Positions 1-5,482 of a DNA stretch of 5,482 nt are shown piece after piece (the first letter of the stretch is position 1; the number at the start of each line of letters is the position of its first letter). Position numbers and translations under genes: made by a program. Origin of the DNA: UBA1038 sp964481445 (GTDB lineage Bacteria; Bacillota; Clostridia; Christensenellales; Aristaeellaceae); the NCBI GenBank assembly GCA_964481445.1, contig CAYZTQ010000117.1, positions 1 to 5,482 of the forward strand. The letters run 5' to 3'. The notes below the pieces were generated by a model. The model was not told where the DNA came from, did no database searches, and saw only the letters and a program-made list of their open reading frames with translations.

Positions 1-61
1 CAAGGTAACCTCCATTTCCAACTTCCACTGTGGATGTTACTTTGAGAATTTACCCGGCATA

Positions 62-80
62 TTTTAACTGATTGTTAAAA
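62..80. repeat. AT-rich inverted repeat in the leader
   Basis: TTTTAAC at 62-68 and GTTAAAA at 74-80 are perfect reverse complements separated by the 5-base spacer TGATT. The repeat lies 33-51 bases upstream of the extended -10 element (113-121), so it could be an operator, or the weak AT-rich end of an upstream transcript. With only seven mostly A/T pairs, chance is also possible in AT-rich DNA. The perfect symmetry is seen; any function is inferred. Confidence 0.4.
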
Positions 81-87
81 CAGGGGC

Positions 88-111
88 CGCTTCTCAACAG
101 GAAGCGTTTTT
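88..111 (+). terminator. Terminator-like hairpin with T-run upstream of the operon
   Basis: CGCTTC (88-93) pairs perfectly with GAAGCG (101-106) around a 7-base loop, and five T residues follow directly (107-111). This is the form of a short rho-independent terminator reading rightward. It would end transcripts arriving from the left and insulate the operon. The stem is only 6 bp, so efficiency is uncertain. It overlaps the likely -35 region of the downstream promoter. If the gene to the left is divergent, the hairpin would need another explanation. Confidence 0.5.
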
Positions 112-121
112 ATGGTATAAT
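91..121 (+). promoter_or_regulatory. Probable sigma-A-type extended -10 promoter of the operon
   Basis: A perfect TATAAT occurs at 116-121, preceded by TGG at 113-115, which gives the extended TGn-TATAAT form. The best -35 candidate is TTCTCA at 91-96 (4 of 6 matches to TTGACA) with a long 19-base spacer, so the extended -10 probably carries most of the recognition. Transcription would begin near 128, leaving a leader of roughly 27 bases before the GTG start at 155. No other equally good promoter was noticed in the tightly packed genes downstream. Confidence 0.65.
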
Positions 122-142
122 TATTTATCTTCTCATTTGGAT

Positions 143-147
143 GGAGG
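143..147 (+). promoter_or_regulatory. Ribosome binding site deciding a GTG start
   Basis: GGAGG at 143-147 lies 7 bases before GTG at 155. This is ideal spacing and argues for GTG 155 over the more upstream TTG at 137, which would place this Shine-Dalgarno sequence inside the coding region, and over ATG at 170, which is too far away. Confidence 0.8.
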
Positions 148-154
148 CTGCGGC

Positions 155-1144
155 GTGTTTGGCAAATTCATGAACAACTACTACTACGGCAAATCGGGCA
201 AGGGAGACTACCGCAAGGATGATCTGCCGCGCACCCGCTGGCAGCTGTTTTTCGAGATGCTGCGCGTGCGACTGGCGGGTCTGTTCCGGCTCAACATCAT
301 CAGCGTGCTGGCTTGGCTGCCCGCCCTGTATGTGCTGATGCAGCTGATCAGCAACCTGTTCAACGTGGCGGGCGTGGTGCAGAGCGTGCAGGCCGACCCG
401 GCGGCCGCCTCGCCCGAGCAGCTGGAGCTGGTCAACAACCTGACGGGCGTCTACCACAGCATCATTTTCCGCTCGCTCCTGTTTCTGGCGCCGGCCATCG
501 CGCTGACTGGGCCCTTTCAGGCCGGCATGGCCTATGTGACCCGCAACTGGGCGAGGGACGAGCACGCCTTTGTCTGGAGCGATTTTAAGGACGCGCTGCT
601 GGCCAACTGGAAGCAGGCGCTGCCCATTTCCCTGATCACCGGCCTTGTGCCGCTGGTGGTCTATGTGGGCTATCAGTTTTATGGCGACCTGGGCAGGCGG
701 AGCATGCTGTTCGTCGTGCCGCAGATGCTGACCGCGATGCTGGGCCTTGTGTGGATGCTGGCGCTGGTATATTTTTACCCGCTGCTGGTCACCTACAAAC
801 TGGGCTTTGGCACGCTGCTGAGAAACGGCCTGCTGCTCGCGGTCGGCCGCCTGCCGCAGACGGTCGGTGTGCGCCTTGCCATGCTGGTGCCCTCGCTCAT
901 CGCCTTGCTGGTGGCGTGGTTCATGCCGCCCTATACCATTTACGCCATGATGACGCTGGCGGGCTATTACCTTCTGATTGGCAACGCGCTGGCGCGCTTT
1001 GTGTACGCCTCGCTTTCCAACGCGGTCTTTGATAAGTTCATTAACAGCCGCATGGAAGGGGTGGAGGTCAACCGTGGCCTGGCCAAGCCCGAGGATCTGG
1101 ACGACGAAGAGCCGGAAGACGAAGACGAGGCCGAACACAGCTGA
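155..1144 (+). CDS. YesL/DUF624-family polytopic membrane protein
   Basis: This encodes a 329-residue integral membrane protein of the YesL (DUF624) family, whose biochemical role is unknown; some relatives sit in carbohydrate-use operons. Hydrophobic segments lie at about residues 46-69, 107-127, 152-175, 183-208, 235-255 and 256-280, so there are probably six spans. The family hallmark is the stretch after the second span, residues 119-127 (GPFQAGMAY), followed by an aromatic and charged segment with WSDF and NWKQA. The start MFGKFMNNYYYGK also looks typical of relatives. The protein is longer than the usual family length of about 200 residues. It ends in a strongly acidic tail, with 12 of residues 313-327 being Asp or Glu. 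It is the first gene of the operon, and its TGA overlaps the next gene's ATG by one base (TGATG). GTG at 155 is chosen for its ribosome binding site. Family assignment is moderately firm; function is unknown. Confidence 0.8.
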   Translation: MFGKFMNNYYYGKSGKGDYRKDDLPRTRWQLFFEMLRVRLAGLFRLNIISVLAWLPALYVLMQLISNLFNVAGVVQSVQADPAAASPEQLELVNNLTGVYHSIIFRSLLFLAPAIALTGPFQAGMAYVTRNWARDEHAFVWSDFKDALLANWKQALPISLITGLVPLVVYVGYQFYGDLGRRSMLFVVPQMLTAMLGLVWMLALVYFYPLLVTYKLGFGTLLRNGLLLAVGRLPQTVGVRLAMLVPSLIALLVAWFMPPYTIYAMMTLAGYYLLIGNALARFVYASLSNAVFDKFINSRMEGVEVNRGLAKPEDLDDEEPEDEDEAEHS

Positions 1145-1908
1145 TGTATTCTGATTTTGCCGCCTACTATGACGAGCTGATGGCGGAGGTGGACTACCCC
1201 GGCTGGGCCGATCACTACGCCTCGCTGCTGGAAAGGGCGGGGGTAGCGCCCGGCTCTCAGGTGACGGAGTGCGCCTGCGGCACCGGCAGCCTGACGAGGG
1301 AGATTGCCAAAAGCTACCGGATGACCGGGGTCGATTGCTCGCAGGAAATGCTGTCCATCGCCGCGGATAAGCTGCGCTCCGGGGGCCATTGGGTGCCTCT
1401 TGTTTGTCAGGATATGCGCAGGCTGCGCCTGATGCGGCCGCAGGACGCCATCCTCGCCACCTGCGACGGGGTGAATTATCTGATCGATTCTCCCTCGCTG
1501 TATGCTTTTCTGAAAGCCGCGGCCGCGGCGCTGCGGCCGGGCGGGGCGCTGTGCTTTGATGTCTCCTCGCCCTATAAGCTGTCCACGGTGCTGGGGAACA
1601 ACACGCTGACCAACACGCAGGGGCGCGTCCACTATATCTGGGAGAACCGGTGGAACGCGGATAAACGCCTGCTCGACCTGCGCCTGCAGCTGTACGCGCG
1701 CGAAACGGAGACGGTATGGCGCCACGCGGAGGAGACGCAGCGCCAGCGCGCCTGGACGGCGGATGAACTGCAAAAAGCCCTCGGCGACTGCGGCTTTGCA
1801 AAGCCCCTGATTTTCGGGGACAGAACGGAAAAGGAGCCGCGCGAAAACGAGGAGCGCTGGCATATTCTGGCGGTAAAAGCCGATTTTGATAAAGGAAACA
1901 ATGGATAA
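1144..1908 (+). CDS. Class I SAM-dependent methyltransferase, YqeM-like
   Basis: This encodes a 254-residue soluble enzyme predicted to transfer a methyl group from S-adenosylmethionine; the acceptor is unknown. The N-terminus (FAAYYDELM, then PGW) matches the opening of small Bacillota methyltransferases such as B. subtilis YqeM, which is of similar length. SAM-binding motif I is at residues 40-48 (VTECACGTG), with Glu42 where Asp is commonest. The motif II acidic residue is Asp64 in GVDCSQEML. Asp90 in CQDMRRL fits motif III. CDGVNYL (107-113) corresponds to the usual post-III strand, and RPGGALCFDVSS is the later strand and loop. There is no membrane span and no DNA-binding domain. Only a weak Shine-Dalgarno (GAGG at 1127-1130, 13 bases away) precedes the ATG, so translation probably depends on coupling to the gene upstream through the TGATG overlap. 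The fold is secure; the substrate cannot be inferred. Confidence 0.85.
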   Translation: MYSDFAAYYDELMAEVDYPGWADHYASLLERAGVAPGSQVTECACGTGSLTREIAKSYRMTGVDCSQEMLSIAADKLRSGGHWVPLVCQDMRRLRLMRPQDAILATCDGVNYLIDSPSLYAFLKAAAAALRPGGALCFDVSSPYKLSTVLGNNTLTNTQGRVHYIWENRWNADKRLLDLRLQLYARETETVWRHAEETQRQRAWTADELQKALGDCGFAKPLIFGDRTEKEPRENEERWHILAVKADFDKGNNG

Positions 1909-2818
1909 AAGAATGCAGAACGATTTGATTTTTAACGAGGCGGACGGGCTTTTGCGCATGCTGATCGCGAAGGGGCAGGCGCGCGTATTGATGTGCCGCA
2001 CCACCCGGCTTGTGCAGGAAGCGGCCGATATTCACGCGGCCAGCGATGTCGCGGCTGCCGCCATGGGAAGGCTGCTGTCCGGCAGCGCCATGCTGTTTGG
2101 CAGCGTGGAGGATGAAGGGGGCAGCGTCACGGTCACGGTGGCAGGAGACGGCGTCGGCGGCAAGCTGACGGTGGTGGGCCGCAGCGGGGGCGACCTCAAG
2201 ATCGCGGTGGAAAACCCGCAGGCCGAGCTGCCCGTACGTGAGGACGGCCGCCAGGATGTGGCGGGCTTTGTGGGACGAAAAGGCCGTCTGACCGTCATCC
2301 GCGACAAGGGGGAGAAGGAGCCCTATATCGGCATCGCCAATCTCGTCTCGGGCGAGTTGGGGCTTGATTTTGCCGAGTATTTCACCATGTCGGAGCAGAC
2401 GCCCTCGCTGGTGGCGCTGGGCTGCCTCAACCAGAGCGGCGTGGTTCTTTCCGCCGGCGGCATCCTGATACAGGCGCTGCCGGGCTGCGGTCTGGATGTG
2501 ATCGAGGAGCTTGAAAAGCGCGAGCCTTTCTTCCGCGGCATCAGCCGCGAACTGTACGACCGCCCGATGCGGGAGCTGGCCGAGTTCTGGTTTCAGGGCA
2601 TGGACCTTGAGATCGTTTCGGAGGAGCCGCTGCGCCTGCGCTGCGACTGCTCGAGGGAGCGCATGGCACGCGCCCTTTCCGCGCTCGATTCTCAGGAGCT
2701 GCTGGACATGGCCAATGAGGGCAAGGATACCGAGATGACCTGCCATTTCTGCAGGTCAAGCCATACATTTACGCCGGATGAAGTGCGCGCGATAGCGCAA
2801 GCGCAGAGGAAAGCATGA
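1901..2818 (+). CDS. hslO: Hsp33 family redox-regulated molecular chaperone
   Basis: This encodes a 305-residue cytosolic protein of the Hsp33 family, an ATP-independent holdase. Its C-terminal zinc centre releases zinc and forms disulfides under oxidative unfolding stress, which activates client binding. The N-terminal domain spans roughly residues 1-235, with the family-like AGDGVGGKL strand and loop and SAGGILIQALPG. The zinc centre is complete: Cys248 and Cys250 (CDC), then Cys281 and Cys284 (CHFC), giving CXC-X30-CXXC, within the family's usual spacing. Length is close to the roughly 290 residues of typical members. ATG 1901 is preferred over an upstream in-frame TTG at 1886 because AAAGGA at 1891-1896 lies just before it, although spacing is short (4 bases). 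A second ATG at 1913 is possible. The gene overlaps the methyltransferase by 8 bases and the next gene by 4. Identification is strong. Confidence 0.95.
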   Translation: MDKRMQNDLIFNEADGLLRMLIAKGQARVLMCRTTRLVQEAADIHAASDVAAAAMGRLLSGSAMLFGSVEDEGGSVTVTVAGDGVGGKLTVVGRSGGDLKIAVENPQAELPVREDGRQDVAGFVGRKGRLTVIRDKGEKEPYIGIANLVSGELGLDFAEYFTMSEQTPSLVALGCLNQSGVVLSAGGILIQALPGCGLDVIEELEKREPFFRGISRELYDRPMRELAEFWFQGMDLEIVSEEPLRLRCDCSRERMARALSALDSQELLDMANEGKDTEMTCHFCRSSHTFTPDEVRAIAQAQRKA

Positions 2819-3648
2819 TGCGTCTGATTGATTTTGATGAGCGGTTCGCGGCCTATCTCCGTGACTGGATGAGCAGCCACGAGGAAGAATACGAAGACCC
2901 GGACGACATGGAAGATGAGGTGCCGGAGGTCTATCAGCAGTTTCTCGACACGCCCGCCGACTGGCTGCAGGGACAAAAGCCCGGCGAGTATTTCGAGGGC
3001 TTTGACAGCGCGGACGAGCTGATCCGCCTGATGTGCGCCTATGTGGATCAGAAGGTCAGCGTGCCCGACATGCTGCTGAACCGCATCGCGATGCTGGGCG
3101 AGGAGGCGGCGGAGCTGCTGGTCAGGGTGCTGGATGACGAGAGCGCCGGCAACGAAAAGAAGATGCTGGCCGTCACGCTGCTGCGCGAGCTGGACAGCAG
3201 CCTGCCCATGGAGCGCTACATCGCCTGGCAGTATGAGCGCGCGGATGAGGACGAGCTGTGCGACAACGCCATGGAAAGCCTTGAATCCATGGGCGAAAAG
3301 GCCTGTGGCGCCATGCTGGAGGCGCTGGAGGGCGCGAGCCCCGCGGGTAAGGAGGCGCTTTTGACCGCGCTCAGCCGTTACCCCGGCGACGAGCGCATCC
3401 TGCAGGGCCTGCTGGATCTTTTAGAGACCCGACCGGAGCGGATGGCCGTCCTCGCGGCCTGCCTCGGGCGCCTCGGCGACGCGCGGGCGCTGCCCGCCCT
3501 CAAGCGTCTGGCGCAGGAAGAGAAGCTCAGGTACCTTGATTATATCGAGCTGCGCAGCGCCATTGAAGAGCTGGGCGGCGACGCGCCGGAGCGCGAGTTT
3601 TTTGATGACCCGGAATATGAAGCGCTGTTTGGTGTGCAGGGAAGCTGA
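2815..3648 (+). CDS. HEAT-like helical-repeat protein, function unknown
   Basis: This encodes a 277-residue soluble protein with no signal peptide or membrane span. Residues 23-38 are very acidic (11 of 16 Asp or Glu). From about residue 82 to 258 the chain reads as successive pairs of amphipathic helices of about 30 residues each, with starts near 82, 115, 147, 177, 208 and 239. The clearest unit is RLGDARALPALKRL near 218-231, a typical HEAT or PBS-lyase-type repeat with the G-D-x-R-A-L-P-A-L pattern. Such repeats form curved scaffolds for protein binding, so an adaptor role is an inference; no catalytic motif is visible. The ATG at 2815 overlaps the hslO stop as ATGA. ATG at 2818 is an equally good start, 7 bases from AGAGGA (2805-2810), and would shorten the protein by one residue. 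It is followed 3 bases later by the zinc-ribbon gene. The repeat fold is likely; the function is unrecognised. Confidence 0.75.
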   Translation: MMRLIDFDERFAAYLRDWMSSHEEEYEDPDDMEDEVPEVYQQFLDTPADWLQGQKPGEYFEGFDSADELIRLMCAYVDQKVSVPDMLLNRIAMLGEEAAELLVRVLDDESAGNEKKMLAVTLLRELDSSLPMERYIAWQYERADEDELCDNAMESLESMGEKACGAMLEALEGASPAGKEALLTALSRYPGDERILQGLLDLLETRPERMAVLAACLGRLGDARALPALKRLAQEEKLRYLDYIELRSAIEELGGDAPEREFFDDPEYEALFGVQGS

Positions 3649-3651
3649 GAG

Positions 3652-5433
3652 ATGATCTGCGGTTACTGTCAGAAAGAATCGAGCCCCCAAAGCCGCATCT
3701 GCCCCTACTGCGGCCGCTATATGGGCGATGAGCCGCCGCCTGTCGCAACAGGTGACGCCGTGCCCATGTACGACGACAGCGATTACCGGCCCAAGCCCAA
3801 ACCCGGCAAGACAGATGCCCGCAGGCGCAAGACCGCCCGCCGCAGGAAGCGGAGCGGCCGGGCCGACGCCAAGCGCCGCAGGCGCGAAAACTACCGCCGC
3901 CCCATGGTCAACTGGGCCATGGTCTGGCTGATGATAGGCATACTGGCCTTCGTGGGGGCCGTAGGCTCCTATGTTTACCTCAAGGTGACGCCCAGCGGCC
4001 AGCTGATGCTGGCGCGGCTGGGCCGCGACGCCAGCCCGGACGCCTACTGGGCGCTGGGCGGCGAGTACCTCGATCAGGGCTATATTGCCAAATCGGTCGC
4101 GACCTACGAGAAGGCGCTGGCTATGCAGCCCGACCATCCCAAGCTGGTGGAGAAGCTGATGCTGCTGGCCGAGGCCTATGAGACGGCATCCCGGCAGAAG
4201 GACGCCGAGGCCGTCTATACCCGCATTTACAGGGAGCTTGCCCCGAAGGACCCCATCGGCTACCGCAACGTCATCCGCCTGATCCTGCAGGACCCGGAGC
4301 GTCTGCCCGAGGCGGTGGATATCATGCAGCTGGCCTTCGAGAAAACGGAGGATTCCGGCTTTGCCAAGCAGCGCGCCAGCTATGTGCCGCTGCCGCCCAA
4401 GGCCTCCGTGCCCTCGGGCCGCCACCTGATCAGCCAGACGGTGGAGTTTATCTCGCCGCAGGGCTACGACATTTACTACCTTACCGGCCCGGGTCAGCTG
4501 CCGGAGGACGGCACCCTCTATACCGGCCCCATCACCATGGGCGAGGGCAGCTACAGCTTCCGGGCGGTCTGCGTTTCTTCCAACCTGGTCAGCGACGTGA
4601 TGGACGTCAAATACGTCGTCAGCCTGCCGACCCCGCCCGCGCCCAAGTCCAACCTGCAGCCGGGCACCTACAAGGGCTACCGCAGCTTCCGCCTGCGCGA
4701 CATGACGGAGGATAAGAAGGAGCCCAACACCCTTTACTACACGCTGGACGGCACGGCCCCCAGCCCTGAGGATTCGCCGCGCTATACAGGCGAACCTATC
4801 CGGCTGGCGGCGGGCACGACCGAGGTGCGCGCCATCGCGGTCAACAAGTACGGCAAGACCTCTAACGAGATGATTGTGCAGTACAAGATTACCGGCGTGC
4901 CCAGGTTCAAAAACTATCTGAACAAGGACGATGAGTTTTCTCAGTTCAAGCTGATGAAAACCGACTTTGAGGCTTTCACCGCCCTGTACGGTCAGCCGGA
5001 GAACGTGAAGGAGATAGAGGACAGCGATGTAGGCGGTCAGTGCTACGCCGCCGCCTATCCCTGGGGCGAGGCCCGCTTTGTCGCAAGCGACATCGGGCGC
5101 CTTGTCTACTATGTGCGCACCACAGACGCCGGCATGGCCGGCCCGCGCGGCGTGAAGGTGGGCATGGATCTGGCGGATATCACCCCCCTCTTCCGCGATA
5201 TGGGGCAGCCGGCCAATGACCGCGGCGACCGGGGCCTGTACTACAACATCGATTATGGCTACGGCAATTACAAAGTGGATTCGGACGACCCGGCCACTGG
5301 ATCGCTCACCTACGTGGCCACGCTGTTCAACGAAACGCCCTACAGCCGCCTGTTCATTGTGGATATCAGGGCAGGCAAGGCGGCCCAAATGACCTTCAGC
5401 CATGTGGCGCGCAAGGTCAGCCTGATCCATTAG
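3652..5433 (+). CDS. Membrane-anchored zinc-ribbon, TPR and chitobiase-like domain protein
   Basis: This encodes a 593-residue multi-domain protein of unknown function. A zinc ribbon comes first: Cys3, Cys6, Cys17 and Cys20, as CGYC and CPYC. A Pro-rich then very basic linker follows (21 Arg or Lys among residues 46-83), then one membrane span at about 86-110. The basic flank predicts the zinc ribbon in the cytosol and residues after 112 outside. Residues 130-201 resemble two TPR units (DAYWALGGEYLDQGY; then KDAEAVYTRIYRELAP). Two related beta-sandwich segments follow at about 251-324 and 325-412. The second has the chitobiase or hexosaminidase C-terminal signature TLYYTLDGTAP and later YTG; the first keeps YY, YTG and a later RA but has lost the TLDGT loop. 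Residues about 414-593 form an unassigned region. There is no LPXTG motif, lipobox or enzyme signature. The gene starts 3 bases after the HEAT-like gene, with AGGGA at 3638-3642 as a likely ribosome binding site. Its role may be as an envelope sensor or scaffold, by inference only. Confidence 0.8.
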   Translation: MICGYCQKESSPQSRICPYCGRYMGDEPPPVATGDAVPMYDDSDYRPKPKPGKTDARRRKTARRRKRSGRADAKRRRRENYRRPMVNWAMVWLMIGILAFVGAVGSYVYLKVTPSGQLMLARLGRDASPDAYWALGGEYLDQGYIAKSVATYEKALAMQPDHPKLVEKLMLLAEAYETASRQKDAEAVYTRIYRELAPKDPIGYRNVIRLILQDPERLPEAVDIMQLAFEKTEDSGFAKQRASYVPLPPKASVPSGRHLISQTVEFISPQGYDIYYLTGPGQLPEDGTLYTGPITMGEGSYSFRAVCVSSNLVSDVMDVKYVVSLPTPPAPKSNLQPGTYKGYRSFRLRDMTEDKKEPNTLYYTLDGTAPSPEDSPRYTGEPIRLAAGTTEVRAIAVNKYGKTSNEMIVQYKITGVPRFKNYLNKDDEFSQFKLMKTDFEAFTALYGQPENVKEIEDSDVGGQCYAAAYPWGEARFVASDIGRLVYYVRTTDAGMAGPRGVKVGMDLADITPLFRDMGQPANDRGDRGLYYNIDYGYGNYKVDSDDPATGSLTYVATLFNETPYSRLFIVDIRAGKAAQMTFSHVARKVSLIH

Positions 5434-5482
5434 GAGGCATGATAAAAAGTAACTGAGGGTGATGCAGAGCAAGTCTTCATGC
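5432..5482 (+). other. Gene junction: strong Shine-Dalgarno and unresolved start of the next gene
   Basis: AGGAGG at 5432-5437 overlaps the TAG stop of the preceding gene and is a near-perfect Shine-Dalgarno. The closest ATG (5439) is only one base away and opens a five-codon frame (MIKSN) that stops at 5454-5456. A further frame begins at ATG 5462, or GTG 5459, with GAGG at 5455-5458 just before it, and stays open to the window edge (MQSKSSC). The operon therefore probably continues, but only seven codons are visible and the true start cannot be decided. No terminator hairpin is seen after 5433. Confidence 0.35.

Noticed and set aside
2..67. A 21-residue + strand frame open from the left edge and stopping at TAA 65-67, as the tail of an upstream gene
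   Set aside because: It is short, AT-rich unlike the neighbouring genes, and shows no recognisable C-terminal motif. Length alone is compatible with chance.
137..154. TTG at 137 as start of the YesL-like gene
   Set aside because: The strong GGAGG at 143-147 would fall inside the coding sequence. GTG 155 has ideal spacing and gives the N-terminus expected for the family.
1886..1900. TTG at 1886 as start of hslO
   Set aside because: It lies upstream of the AAAGGA ribosome binding site and would lengthen the overlap with the methyltransferase; ATG 1901 fits better.
967..2004. Open frame on the - strand (345 codons)
   Set aside because: It crosses three + strand genes and their overlaps in a different frame; no family motif is visible.
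125..2746. Very long open frame on the - strand (873 codons)
   Set aside because: It lies antisense to three well-supported genes, including hslO. Its translation is rich in His, Gln, Arg and Ala with low-complexity stretches and no recognisable domain, as expected from the reverse complement of GC-rich coding DNA.
3902..3924. Direct repeat CCATGGTC at 3902-3909 and 3917-3924
   Set aside because: It encodes the similar residues MV-NWA-MV of the membrane span and is too short to be more than coding coincidence.
3904..3984. Cleavable signal peptide in the zinc-ribbon protein
   Set aside because: The hydrophobic span starts about 85 residues from the N-terminus behind a long basic linker, and no clear cleavage site or lipobox follows. 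A signal anchor is more likely.
3421..5472. Long open frame on the - strand (683 codons)
   Set aside because: It is antisense to the zinc-ribbon protein gene and the end of the HEAT-like gene, whose + strand frames show clear motifs. The antisense product has shadow-like composition and no convincing ribosome binding site was seen.
1..5482. CRISPR array, tRNA or rRNA, insertion sequence, integrase or toxin-antitoxin pair
   Set aside because: No regularly spaced repeats, terminal inverted repeats, cloverleaf-like sequence or matching protein motifs were seen; coding density leaves room only in the first 154 and last 49 bases.

Overview
The window looks like chromosomal DNA from a fairly GC-rich member of the Bacillota (Clostridia-like). 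The grounds are the mix of families (a YesL/DUF624 membrane protein, a YqeM-like methyltransferase, an Hsp33 chaperone of the four-cysteine type), strong GGAGG-type ribosome binding sites, use of a GTG start, and an AT-rich leader in front of GC-rich genes. Genus cannot be told from the sequence. There is no sign of phage, transposon, CRISPR, tRNA or rRNA.

Layout. Positions 1-154 are an AT-rich intergenic leader. It holds a short inverted repeat (62-80), a terminator-like hairpin with a T-run (88-111), and an extended -10 promoter (113-121) whose weak -35 lies inside the hairpin. A possible start of a divergent gene sits at the extreme left edge. From 155 to 5433 the + strand is almost continuously coding: (1) a YesL/DUF624-type polytopic membrane protein with an acidic tail; (2) a class I SAM-dependent methyltransferase; (3) the redox-regulated chaperone Hsp33 (hslO); (4) a cytosolic helical-repeat (HEAT-like) protein with an acidic N-terminal segment; (5) a 593-residue membrane-anchored protein combining an N-terminal zinc ribbon, a very basic linker, one membrane span, TPR helices, two chitobiase-C-terminal-like beta domains and an unassigned C-terminal region. 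Genes 1 to 4 overlap at each junction (1, 8 and 4 bases), and gene 5 follows 3 bases after gene 4. They are probably one translationally coupled operon read from the promoter at about 91-121. The last 49 bases carry a strong Shine-Dalgarno sequence and possible starts for a further gene that runs out of the window.

How the genes might work together. Only Hsp33 has a well-defined function (oxidation-activated holdase). The rest of the operon is a membrane protein, a scaffold-like repeat protein, a methyltransferase and a protein linking a cytosolic zinc ribbon to an exported multi-domain region. A cell-envelope or stress-related module is a reasonable inference but is not shown by the sequence. 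The most unusual item is gene 5, both for its domain order and because it is embedded in an Hsp33 operon.
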